Positions 37,449 through 48,979 of a stretch of 64,000 bases of DNA are shown in pieces. The position numbers were made by a program, and so were the translations under genes. The DNA is from Luzula sylvatica. Its lineage: Eukaryota > Streptophyta > Magnoliopsida > Poales > Juncaceae. Within the stretch, counting starts at the first letter, position 1. Every line of letters starts with the position of its first letter. The notes under the pieces were generated by a model. The model saw only the letters and a list, made by a program, of their open reading frames with translations. It ran no database searches and was not told the DNA's origin. The stretch spans positions 1,116,001 to 1,180,000 of the forward strand of contig CAMPEJ010000002.1 in the NCBI GenBank assembly GCA_946800325.1, in the 5' to 3' direction.

Positions 37449-40400
37449 ACAAACTGTCTTAGTGTTTGTAAATTTTGGTGAAATGTTATATGGAAAAAGA
37501 TACGATTCAAATGATCTCAAAATACGTTATTTGAACTCCCCAAAGCATAAACGGATTGTTTTGAATCGAAAAACAAACTTTCTTAGTGTTTGTAAATTTT
37601 GGTGAAATGTTATGTGGTAAAAGATACGATTCAAATGATCTCAAAATACGTTATTTGAACTCCCCAAAGCACAAACAGATTGTTTTGAATCGAAAAACAA
37701 ACTTTCGTAGTGTTTGTAAATTTTGGTGAAATGTTATATGGAAAAAGATACGATTCAAATGATCTCAAAATACGTTATTTGAACTCCCCAAAGCATAAAC
37801 GGATTGTTTTGAATCGAAAAACAAACTTTCTTAGTGTTTGTAAATTTTGGTGAAATGTTATGTGGTAAAAGATACGATTCAAATGATCTCAAAATACGTT
37901 ATTTGAACTCCCCAAAGCATAAACAGATTGTTTTGAATCGAAAAACAAACTTTCTTAGTGTTTGTAAATTTTGGTGAAATGTTATCTGGAAAAAGATACG
38001 ATTCAAATGATTTCAAAATACGTTATTTGAACTCCCCAAAGCATAAACGGATTGTTTTGAATCGAAAAACAAACTTTCTTAGTGTTTGTAAATTTTGGTG
38101 AAATGTTATGTGGTAAAAGATACGATTCAAATGATCTCAAAATACGTTATTTGAACTCCCCAAAGCATAAACAGATTGTTTTGAATCGAAAAACAAACTT
38201 TCTTAGTGTTTGTAAATTTTGGTGAAATGTTATGTCGTAAAAGATACGATTCAAATGATCTCAAAATACGTTATTTGAACTCCCCAAAGCATAAACATAT
38301 TGTTTTGAATCGAAAAACAAACTGTCTTAGTGTTTGTAAATTTTGGTGAAATGTTATATGGAAAAAGATACGATTCAAATGATCTCAAAATACGTTATTT
38401 GAACTCCCCAAAGCATAAACAGATTGTTTTGAATCGAAAAACAAACTTTCTTAGTGTTTGTAAATTTTGGTGAAATGTTATGTGGTAAAAGATACGATTC
38501 GAATGATCTAAAAATACGTTATTTGAACTCCCCAAAGCATAAACAGATTGTTTTCAATCGAAAAACAAACTTTCTTAGTGTTTGTAAATTTTGGTGAAAT
38601 GTTATGTGGTAAAAGATACGATTCAAATGATCTCAAAATACGTTATTTGAACTCCCCAAAGCATAAACAGATTGTTTTGAATCGAAAAACAAACTGTCTT
38701 AGTGTTTGTAAATTTTGGTGAAATGTTATATGGAAAAAGATACGATTCAAATGATCTCAAAATACGTTATTTGAACTCCCCAAAGCATAAACAGATTGTT
38801 TTGAATCGAAAAACAAACTTTCTTAGTGTTTGTAAATTTTGGTGAAATGTTATATGGAAAAAGATACGATTCAAATGATCTCAAAATACGTTATTTGAAC
38901 TCCCCAAAGCATAAACAGATTGTTTTGAATCGAAAAACAAACTGTCTTAGTGTTTGTAAATTTTGGTGAAATGTTATATGGAAAAAGATACGATTCAAAT
39001 GATCTCAAAATACGTTATTTGAACTCCCCAAAGCATAAACAAATTGTTTTGAATCGAAAAACAAACTGTCTTAGTGTTTGTAAATTTTGGTGAAATGTTA
39101 TATGGAAAAAGATACGATTCAAATGATCTCAAAATACGTTATTTGAACTCCCCAAAGCATAAACAGATTGTTTTGAATCGAAAAACAAACTTTCTTAGTG
39201 TTTGTAAATTTTGGTGAAATGTTATGTGGTAAAAGATACGATTCGAATGATCTAAAAATACGTTATTTGAACTCCCCAAAGCATAAACAGATTGTTTTCA
39301 ATCGAAAAACAAACTGTCTTAGTGTTTGTAAATTTTGGTGAAATGTTATATGGAAAAAGATACGATTCAAATGATCTCAAAATACGTTATTTGAACTCCC
39401 CAAAGCATAAACGGATTGTTTTGAATCGAAAAACAAACTTTCTTAGTGTTTGTAAATTTTGGTGAAATGTTATGTGGCAAAAGATACGATTCAAATGATC
39501 TCAAAATACGTTATTTGAACTCCCCAAACCACAAACAGATTGTTTTGAATCGAAAAACAAACTTTCGTAGTGTTTGTAAATTTTGGTGAAATGTTATATG
39601 GAAAAAGATACGATTCAAATGATCTCAAAATACGTTATTTGAACTCCCCAAAGCATAAACGGATTGTTTTGAATCGAAAAACAAACTTTCTAAGTGTTTG
39701 TAAATTTTGGTGAAATGTTATGTGGTAAAAGATACGATTCAAATGATCTCAAAATACGTTATTTGAACTCCCCAAAGCATAAACAGATTGTTTTGAATCG
39801 AAAAACAAACTTTCTTAGTGTTTGTAAATTTTGGTGAAATGTTATGTAGTAAAAGATACGATTCAAATGATCTCAAAATACGTTATTTGAACTCCCCAAA
39901 GCATAAACAGATTGTTTTGAATCGAAAAACAAACTTTCTTAGTGTTTGTAAATTTTGGTGAAATGTTATCTGGAAAAAGATACGATTCAAATGATCTCAA
40001 AATACGTTATTTGAACTCCCCAAAGCATAAACGGATTGTTTTCAATCGAAAAACAAACATTCTTAGTGTTTGTAAATTTTGGTGAAATGTTATGTGGTAA
40101 AAGATACGATTCAAATGATCTCAAAATACGTTATTTGAACTCCCCAAAGCATAAACAAATTGTTTTGAATCGAAAAATAAACTTTCTTAGTGTTTGTAAA
40201 TTTTGGTAAAATGTTATGTCGTAAAAGATACGATTCAAATGATCTCAAAATACGTTATTTGAACTCCCCAAAGCATAAACAGATTGTTTTGAATCGAAAA
40301 ACAAACTTTCTTAGTGTTTGAAAATTTTGGTGAAATGTTATATGGAAAAAGATACGATTCGAATGATCTCAAAATACGTTATTTGAACTCCCGAAAGCAT

Positions 40401-40672
40401 AAACAGATTGTTTTGAATCGAAAAACAAACTTTCTTAGTGTTTGTAAATTTTGGTGAAATGTTATGTGGTAAAAGATACGATTCGAATGATCTCAAAATA
40501 CGTTATTTGAACTCCCCAAAGCATAAACAGATTGTTTTGAATGGAAAAACAAACTTTCTTAGTGTTTGTAAATTTTGGTGAAATGTTATATGGAAAAAGA
40601 TACGATTCAAATGATCTCAAAATACGTTATTTGAACTCCCCAAAGCATAAACATATTGTTTTGAATCGAAAA
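37449..40672 (+). repeat. 35-monomer unit, shortened third copy (26 monomers)
   Basis: Units 303-317 match units 193-207. The match then jumps five monomers, and units 318-328 match units 213-223. The jump lies at about 39300. The copy begins with G8, as copy 1 does. It differs in having TTTGAAAAT with CTCCCG at about 40320-40393, CCAAACCAC near 39525 and T8 in the GTAGT unit. It ends where unit 329 carries TTTGG instead of CTGG. The four units before it (36953-37448) also resemble the four before copy 1. Confidence 0.85.
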
Positions 40673-40796
40673 ACAAACTGTCTTAGTGTTTGTAAATTTT
40701 GGTGAAATGTTATTTGGAAAAAGATACGATTCAAATGATCTCAAAATACGTTATTTGAACTCCCCAAAGCATAAACAAATTGTTTTGAATCGAAAA
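40301..40796 (+). repeat. 19-monomer-offset segment, copy 1
   Basis: Units 326-329 carry TTTGAAAAT with CTCCCG, G61 with AATGGAAAA, AACATATTG, and the rare TTATTTGGAA. The same order recurs 2356 bp downstream. Confidence 0.82.
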
Positions 40797-41912
40797 ACAA
40801 ACTTTCTTAGTGTTTGTAAATTTTGGTGAAATGTTATGTGGTAAAAGATACGATTCGAATGATCTAAAAATATGTTATTTGAACTCCCCAAAGCATAAAC
40901 AAATTGTTTTGAATCGAAAAACAAACTTTCTTAGTGTTTGTAAATTTTGGTGAAATGTTATGTGGTAAAAGATACGATTCAAATGATCTCAAAATACGTT
41001 ATTTGAACTCCCCAAAGCATAAACAGATTGTTTTGAATCGAAAAACAAACTGTCTTAGTGTTTGTAAATTTTGGTGAAATGTTATATGGAAAAAGATACG
41101 ATTCAAATGATCTCAAAATACGTTATTTGAACTCCCCAAAGCATAAACAGATTGTTTTGAATCGAAAAACAAACTTTCTTAGTGTTTGTAAATTTTGGTG
41201 AAATGTTATATGGAAAAAGATACGATTCAAATGATCTCAAAATACGTTATTTGAACTCCCCAAAGCATAAACAGATTGTTTTGAATCGAAAAACAAACTG
41301 TCTTAGTGTTTGTAAATTTTGGTGAAATGTTATATGGAAAAAGATACGATTCAAATGATCTCAAAATACGTTATTTGAACTCCCCAAAGCATAAACAAAT
41401 TGTTTTGAATCGAAAAACAAACTTTCTTAGTGTTTGTAAATTTTGGTGAAATGTTATGTGGTAAAAGATACGATTCGAATGATCTAAAAATATGTTATTT
41501 GAACTCCCCAAAGCATAAACAAATTGTTTTGAATCGAAAAACAAACTGTCTTAGTGTTTGTAAATTTTGGTGAAATGTTATATGGAAAAAGATACGATTC
41601 AAATGATCTCAAAATACGTTATTTGAACTCCCCAAAGCATAAACGGATTGTTTTGAATCGAAAAACAAACTTTCTTAGTGTTTGTAAATTTTGGTGAAAT
41701 GTTATGTGGTAAAAGATACGATTCAAATGATCTCAAAATACGTTATTTGAACTCCCCAAAGCACAAACAGATTGTTTTGAATCGAAAAACAAACTTTCGT
41801 AGTGTTTGTAAATTTTGGTGAAATGTTATATGGAAAAAGATACGATTCAAATGATCTCAAAATACGTTATTTGAACTCCCCAAAGCATAAACGGATTGTT
41901 TTGAATCGAAAA
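40797..41912 (+). repeat. Array segment of common monomer types
   Basis: Units 330-338 follow the order found next to the 35-monomer units: G61, TGTGGT, alternating G8 and T8 units of the TATGGA class, G61, AACGGATTG, GCACAAAC, TTTCGTAG. No private marker stood out. Confidence 0.65.
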
Positions 41913-42408
41913 ACAAACTTTCTTAGTGTTTGTAAATTTTGGTGAAATGTTATGTGGTAAAAGATACGATTCAAATGATCTCAAAATACGTTATTTGAAC
42001 TCCCCAAAGCATAAACAGATTGTTTTGAATCGAAAAACAAACTTTCTTAGTGTTTGTAAATTTTGGTGAAATGTTATCTGGAAAAAGATACGATTCAAAT
42101 GATTTCAAAATACGTTATTTGAACTCCCCAAAGCATAAACGGATTGTTTTGAATCGAAAAACAAACTTTCTTAGTGTTTGTAAATTTTGGTGAAATGTTA
42201 TGTGGTAAAAGATACGATTCAAATGATCTCAAAATACGTTATTTGAACTCCCCAAAGCATAAACAAATTGTTTTGAATCGAAAAACAAACTTTCTTAGTG
42301 TTTGTAAATTTTGGTGAAATGTTATGTGGTAAAAGATACGATTCAAATGATCTAAAAATACGTTATTTGAACTCCCCAAAGCATAAACAAATTGTTTTGA
42401 ATCGAAAA
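41913..42408 (+). repeat. 10-monomer-offset segment, copy 1
   Basis: Units 339-342 match units 349-352 at 1240 bp, with GATTTCAAA in the second unit and CTAAAAATACG in the fourth. Confidence 0.8.
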
Positions 42409-42656
42409 ACAAACTTTCTTAGTGTTTGTAAATTTTGGTGAAATGTTATGTGGTAAAAGATACGATTCAAATGATCTCAAAATACGTTATTTGAACTCCC
42501 CAAAGCATAAACAGATTGTTTTCAATCGAAAAACAAACTTTCTTAGTGTTTGTAAATTTTGGTGAAATGTTATGTGGTAAAAGATACGATTCAAATGATC
42601 TCAAAATACGTTATTTGAACTCCCCAAAGCATAAACAGATTGTTTTGAATCGAAAA
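42409..42656 (+). repeat. Two linking monomers (units 343-344)
   Basis: Both are TGTGGT-class units. The first ends in TTTCAATCG, as unit 354 does at 43773. Confidence 0.6.
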
Positions 42657-43152
42657 ACAAACTTTCTTAGTGTTTGAAAATTTTGGTGAAATGTTATATG
42701 GAAAAAGATACGATTCGAATGATCTCAAAATACGTTATTTGAACTCCCGAAAGCATAAACAGATTGTTTTGAATCGAAAAACAAACTTTCTTAGTGTTTG
42801 TAAATTTTGGTGAAATGTTATGTGGTAAAAGATACGATTCGAATGATCTCAAAATACGTTATTTGAACGCCCCAAAGCATAAACAGATTGTTTTGAATGG
42901 AAAAACAAACTTTCTTAGTGTTTGTAAATTTTGGTGAAATGTTATATGGAAAAAGATACGATTCAAATGATCTCAAAATACGTTATTTGAACTCCCCAAA
43001 GCATAAACATATTGTTTTGAATCGAAAAACAAACTGTCTTAGTGTTTGTAAATTTTGGTGAAATGTTATTTGGAAAAAGATACGATTCAAATGATCTCAA
43101 AATACGTTATTTGAACTCCCCAAAGCATAAACAAATTGTTTTGAATCGAAAA
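42657..43152 (+). repeat. 19-monomer-offset segment, copy 2
   Basis: Units 345-348 repeat units 326-329, including TTATTTGGAA. A private GAACGCCCC occurs near 42866. Confidence 0.82.
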
Positions 43153-43648
43153 ACAAACTTTCTTAGTGTTTGTAAATTTTGGTGAAATGTTATGTGGTAA
43201 AAGATACGATTCAAATGATCTCAAAATACGTTATTTGAACTCCCCAAAGCATAAACAGATTGTTTTGAACCGAAAAACAAACTTTCTTAGTGTTTGTAAA
43301 TTTTGGTGAAATGTTATCTGGAAAAAGATACGATTCAAATGATTTCAAAATACGTTATTTGAACTCCCCAAAGCATAAACGGATTGTTTTGAATCGAAAA
43401 ACAAACTTTCTTAGTGTTTGTAAATTTTGGTGAAATGTTATGTGGTAAAAGATACGATTCAAATGATCTCAAAATACGTTATTTGAACTCCCCAAAGCAT
43501 AAACAAATTGTTTTGAATCGAAAAACAAACTTTCTTAGTGTTTGTAAATTTTGGTGAAATGTTATGTGGTAAAAGATACGATTCAAATGATCTAAAAATA
43601 CGTTATTTGAACTCCCCAAAGCATAAACAAATTGTTTTGAATCGAAAA
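43153..43648 (+). repeat. 10-monomer-offset segment, copy 2
   Basis: Units 349-352 repeat units 339-342. A private GAACCGAAA occurs near 43267. Confidence 0.8.
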
Positions 43649-44144
43649 ACAAACTTTCTTAGTGTTTGAAAATTTTGGTGAAATGTTATGTGGTAAAAGA
43701 TACGATTCAAATGATCTCAAAATACGTTATTTGAACTCCCGAAAGCATAAACAGATTGTTTTGAATCGAAAAACAAACTTTCTTAGTGTTTGTAAATTTT
43801 GGTGAAATGTTATGTGGTAAAAGATACGATTCAAATGATCTCAAAATACGTTATTTGAACTCCCCAAAGCATAAACAGATTGTTTTCAATCGAAAAACAA
43901 ACTTTCTTAGTGTTTGTAAATTTTGGTGAAATGTTATGTGGTAAAAGATACGATTCAAATGATATCAAAATACGTTATTTGAACTCCCCAAAGCATAAAC
44001 AGATTGTTTTGAATCGAAAAACAAACTTTCTTAGTGTTTGTAAATTTTGGTGAAATGTTATGTGGTAAAAGATACGATTCAAATGATCTCAAAATACGTT
44101 ATTTGAACTCCCCAAAGCATAAACAGATTGTTTTGAATCGAAAA
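43649..44144 (+). repeat. Linking monomers with the TTTGAAAAT/CTCCCG marker
   Basis: Unit 353 has TTTGAAAAT and CTCCCG (43736), unit 354 has TTTCAATCG and unit 355 has GATATCAAA. The CTCCCG marker recurs 25 monomers later at 46836. Confidence 0.7.
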
Positions 44145-45136
44145 ACAAACTTTCTTAGTGTTTGTAAATTTTGGTGAAATGTTATGTCTTAAAAGATACG
44201 ATTCAAATGATCTCAAAATACGTTATTTGAACTCCCCAAATCATAAACAGATTGTTTTGAATCGAAAAACAAACTGTCTTAGTGTTTGTAAATTTTGGTG
44301 AAATGTTATATGGAAAAAGATACGATTCGAATGATCTCAAAATACGTTATTTGAACTCCCCAAAGCATAAACAAATTGTTTTGAATCGAAATACAAACTT
44401 TCTTAGTGTTTGTAAATTTTGGTGAAATGTTATGTGGTAAAAGATACGATTCGAATGATCTAAAAATATGTTATTTGAACTCCCCAAAGCATAAACAAAT
44501 TGTTTTGAATGGAAAAACAAACTGTCTTAGTGTTTGTAAATTTTGGTGAAATGTTATATGGAAAAAGATACGATTCAAATGATCTCAAAATACGTTATTT
44601 GAACTCCCCAAAGCATAAACAAATTGTTTTGAATCGAAAAACAAACTTTCTTAGTGTTTGTAAATTTTGGTGAAATGTTATGTGGGAAAAGATACGATTC
44701 AAATGATCTCAAAATACGTTATTTGAACTCCCCAAAGCATAAACAGATTGTTTTGAATCGAAAAACAAACTGTCTTAGTGTTTGTAAATTTTGGTGAAAT
44801 GTTATATGGAAAAAGATACGATTCAAATGATCTCAAAATACGTTATTTGAACTCCCCAAAGCATAAACAAATTGTTTTGAATCGAAAAACAAACTTTCTT
44901 AGTGTTTGTAAATTTTGGTGAAATGTTATATGGAAAAAGATACGATTCAAATGATCTCAAAATACGTTATTTGAACTCCCCAAAGCATAAACAGATTGTT
45001 TTGAATCGAAAAACAAACTGTCTTAGTGTTTGTAAATTTTGGTGAAATGTTATATGGAAAAAGATACGATTCGAATGATCTCAAAATACGTTATTTGAAC
45101 TCCCCAAAGCATAAACAAATAGTTTTGAATCGAAAA
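44145..45136 (+). repeat. Partial upstream relative of the 24-monomer unit
   Basis: Units 357-364 match units 380-387 at 2852 bp (23 monomers). Markers are AAATCATAA (44238), G61 units, AATGGAAAA and GTGGGAAAAG (44682). Here the first unit has GTCTT, not GTCGT. The different offset (23 against 24) shows that one monomer was gained or lost in between. Confidence 0.82.
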
Positions 45137-46004
45137 ACAAACTTTCTTAGTGTTTGTAAATTTTGGTAAAATGTTATGTGGTAAAAGATACGATTCAAAT
45201 GATCTCAAAATACGTTATTTGAACTCCCCAAAGCATAAACAGATTGTTTTGAATCGAAAAACAAACTGTCTTAGTGTTTGTAAATTTTGGTGAAATGTTA
45301 TATGGAAAAAGATACGATTCAAATGATCTCAAAATACGTTATTTGAACTCCCCAAAGCATAAACAGACTGTTTTGAATCGAAAAACAAACTGTCTTAGTG
45401 TTTGTAAATTTTGGTGAAATGTTATATGGAAAAAGATACGATTCGAATGATCTCAAAATACGTTATTTGAACTCCCCAAAGCATAAACAAATTGTTTTGA
45501 ATCGAAAAACAAACTGTCTTAGTGTTTGTAAATTTTGGTGAAATGTTATATGGAAAAAGATACCATTCAAATGATCTCAAAATACGTTATTTGAACTCCC
45601 CAAAGCATAAACAAATTGTTTTGAATCGAAAAACAAACTTTCTTAGTGTTTGTAAATTTTGGTGAAATGTTATGAGGTAAAAGATACGATTCAAATGATC
45701 TCAAAATACGTTATTTGAACTCCCCAAAACATAAACAGATTGTTTTGAATCGAAAAACAAACTGTCTTAGTGTTTGTAAATTTTGGTGAAATGTTATATG
45801 GAAAAAGATACGATTCAAATGATCTCAAAATACATTATTTGAACTCCCCAAACCATAAACAAATTGTTTTGAATCGAAAAACAAACTTTCTTAGTGTTTG
45901 TAAATTTTGGTGAAATGTTATGTGGTAAAAGATACGATTCAAATGATCTCAAAATACGTTATTTGAACTCCCCAAAGCATAAACAGATTGTTTTGAATCG
46001 AAAA
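45137..46004 (+). repeat. Variable segment before the 24-monomer pair
   Basis: Units 365-371 carry private changes: AAATAGTTTT near 45118 in the preceding unit, CAGACTG near 45364, TACCATTC near 45562 and GAGGT near 45674. Units 369-371 resemble units 390-392 (CCCAAAACAT, then ACATT), at a 21-monomer offset. Confidence 0.7.
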
Positions 46005-48979
46005 ACAGTCTTTCGTAGTGTTTGTAAATTTTGGTGAAATGTTATGTGGTAAAAGATACGATTCAAATGATCTCAAAATACGTTATTTCAACTCCCCAAA
46101 GCATAAACAAATTGTTTTGAATCGAAAAACAAACTTTCTTAGTGTTTGTAAATTTTGGTAAAATGTTATGTGGTAAAAGATACGATTCAAATGATCTCAA
46201 AATACATTATTTCAACTCCCCAAAGCATAAACAGATTGTTTTGAATCGAAAAACAAACTTTCTTAGTGTTTGTAAATTTTGGTGAAATGTTATGTGGTAA
46301 AAGATACGATCCAAATGATCTCAAAATACGTTATTTGAACTCCCCAAAGCATAAACGGATTGTTTTGAATCGAAAAACAAACTTTCTTAGTGTTTGTAAA
46401 TTTTGGTGAAATGTTATCTGGAAAAAGATACGATTCAAATGATCTCAAAATACGTTATTTGAACTCCCCAAAGCATAAACGAATTGTTTTGAATCGAAAA
46501 ACAAACTTTCTTAGTGTTTGTAAATTTTGGTGAAATGTTATGTGGTAAAAGATACGATTCAAATGATCTCAAAATACGTTATTTGAACTCCCCAAAGCAT
46601 AAACAAATTGTTTTGAATCGAAAAATAAACTTTCTTAGTGTTTGTAAATTTTGGTAAAATGTTATGTGGTAAAAGATACGATTCAAATGATCTCAAAACA
46701 CGTTATTTGAACTCCCCAAAGCATAAACAGATTGTTTTGAATCGAAAAACAAACTTTCTTAGTGTTTGAAAATTTTGGTGAAATGTTATGTGGTAAAAGA
46801 TACGATTCAAATGATCTCAAAATACGTTATTTGAACTCCCGAAAGCATAAACAGATTGTTTTGAATCGAAAAACAAACTTTCTTAGTGTTTGTAAATTTT
46901 GGTGAAATGTTATGTGGTAAAAGATACGATTCAAATGATCTCAAAATACGTTATTTGAACTCCCCAAAGCATAAACAGATTGTTTTGAATCGAAAAACAA
47001 ACTTTCTTAGTGTTTGTAAATTTTGGTGAAATGTTATGTCGTAAAAGATACGATTCAAATGATCTCAAAATACGTTATTTGAACTCCCCAAATCATAAAC
47101 AGATTGTTTTGAATCGAAAAACAAACTGTCTTAGTGTTTGTAAATTTTGGTGAAATGTTATATGGAAAAAGATACGATTCGAATGATCTCAAAATACGTT
47201 ATTTGAACTCCCCAAAGCATAAACAAATTGTTTTGAATCGAAAAACAAACTTTCTTAGTGTTTGTAAATTTTGGTGAAATGTTATGTGGTAAAAGATACG
47301 ATTCGAATGATCTAAAAATATGTTATTTGAACTCCCCAAAGCATAAACAAATTGTTTTGAATGGAAAAACAAACTGTCTTAGTGTTTGTAAATTTTGGTG
47401 AAATGTTATATGGAAAAAGATACGATTCAAATGATCTAAAAATACGTTATTTGAACTCCCCAAAGCATAAACAAATTGTTTTGAATCGAAAAACAAACTT
47501 TCTTAGTGTTTGTAAATTTTGGTGAAATGTTATGTGGGAAAAGATACGATTCAAATGATCTCAAAATACGTTATTTGAACTCCCCAAAGCATAAACAGAT
47601 TGTTTTGAATCGAAAAACAAACTGTCTTAGTGTTTGTAAATTTTGGTGAAATGTTATATGGAAAAAGATACGATTCAAATGATCTCAAAATACGTTATTT
47701 GAACTCCCCAAAGCATAAACAAATTGTTTTGAATCGAAAAACAAACTTTCTTAGTGTTTGTAAATTTTGGTGAAATGTTATATGGAAAAAGATACGATTC
47801 AAATGATCTCAAAATACGTTATTTGAACTCCCCAAAGCATAAACAGATTGTTTTGAATCGAAAAACAAATTGTCTTAGTGTTTGTAAATTTTGGTGAAAT
47901 GTTATATGGAAAAAGATACGATTCGAATGATCTCAAAATACGTTATTTGAACTCCCCAAAGCATAAACAAATTGTTTTGAATCGAAAAACAAACTTTCTT
48001 AGTGTTTGTAAATTTTGGTGAAATGTTATGTGGTAAAAGATACGATTCAAATGATCTAAAAATATGTTATTTGAACTCCCCAAAGCATAAACAAATTGTT
48101 TTGAATCGAAAAACAAACTGTCTTAGTGTTTGTAAATTTTGGTGAAATGTTATGTGGAAAAAGATACGATTCAAATGATCTCAAAATACGTTATTTGAAC
48201 TCCCCAAAGCATAAACAAATTGTTTTGAATCGAAAAACAAACTTTCTTAGTGTTTGTAAATTTTGGTGAAATGTTATGTGGTAAAAGATACGATTCAAAT
48301 GATCTCAAAATACGTTATTTGAACTCCCCAAAACATAAACAGATTATTTTGAATCGAAAAACAAACTGTCTTAGTGTTTGTAAATTTTGGTAAAATGTTA
48401 TATGGAAAAAGATACGATTCAAATGATCTCAAAATACATTATTTGAACTCCCCAAAGCATAAACAAATTGTTTTGAATCGAAAAACAAACTTTCTTAGTG
48501 TTTGTAAATTTTGGTGAAATGTTATGTGGTAAAAGATACGATTCAAATGATCTCAAAATACGTTATTTGAACTCCCCAAAGCATAAACAGATTGTTTTGA
48601 ATCGAAAAACAAACTTCGTAGTGTTTGTAAATTTTGGTGAAATGTTATGTGGTAAAAGATACGATTCAAATGATCTCAAAATACGTTATTTGAACTCCCC
48701 AAAGCATAAACAAATTGTTTTGAATCGAAAAACAAACTTTCTTAGTGTTTGTAAATTTTGGTAAAATGTTATGTGGTCAAAGATACGATTCAAATGATCT
48801 CAAAATACATTATTTCAACTCCCCAAAGCATAAACAGATTGTTTTGAATCGAAAAACAAACTTTCTTAGTGTTTGTAAATTTTGGTGAAATGTTATGTGG
48901 TAAAAGATACGATCCAAATGATCTCAAAATACGTTATTTCAACTCCCCAAAGCATAAACAGATTGTTTTGAATCGAAAA
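46005..48979 (+). repeat. 24-monomer unit, copy 1 (2975 bp)
   Basis: Units 372-395 begin with ACAGTCTTTCG, and include ATTTCAACTC, GATCCAAAT, CGAATTG, TTTGAAAAT with CTCCCG (46836), GTCGT with AAATCATAA, GTGGGAAAAG, CCCAAAACAT, the 123-bp unit at 48609 and GTGGTCAAAG. Every marker recurs 2975 bp on. About seven differences from copy 2 were seen, for example AAAACACGTT near 46696 and CTAAAAATACG near 47436 here. Confidence 0.9.
48609..48731 (+). repeat. 123-bp monomer (unit 393, one T lost)
   Basis: The start reads ACAAACTTCGTAG, one T short of the usual ACAAACTTTCGTAG. It recurs in unit 417. Confidence 0.95.

Noticed and set aside
48498..48764. Plus-strand open reading frame of 88 codons, repeated at 51473-51739
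   Set aside because: Same cause: the one-base deletion in units 393 and 417 makes a 123-bp unit. The two copies reflect the 2975-bp block duplication.
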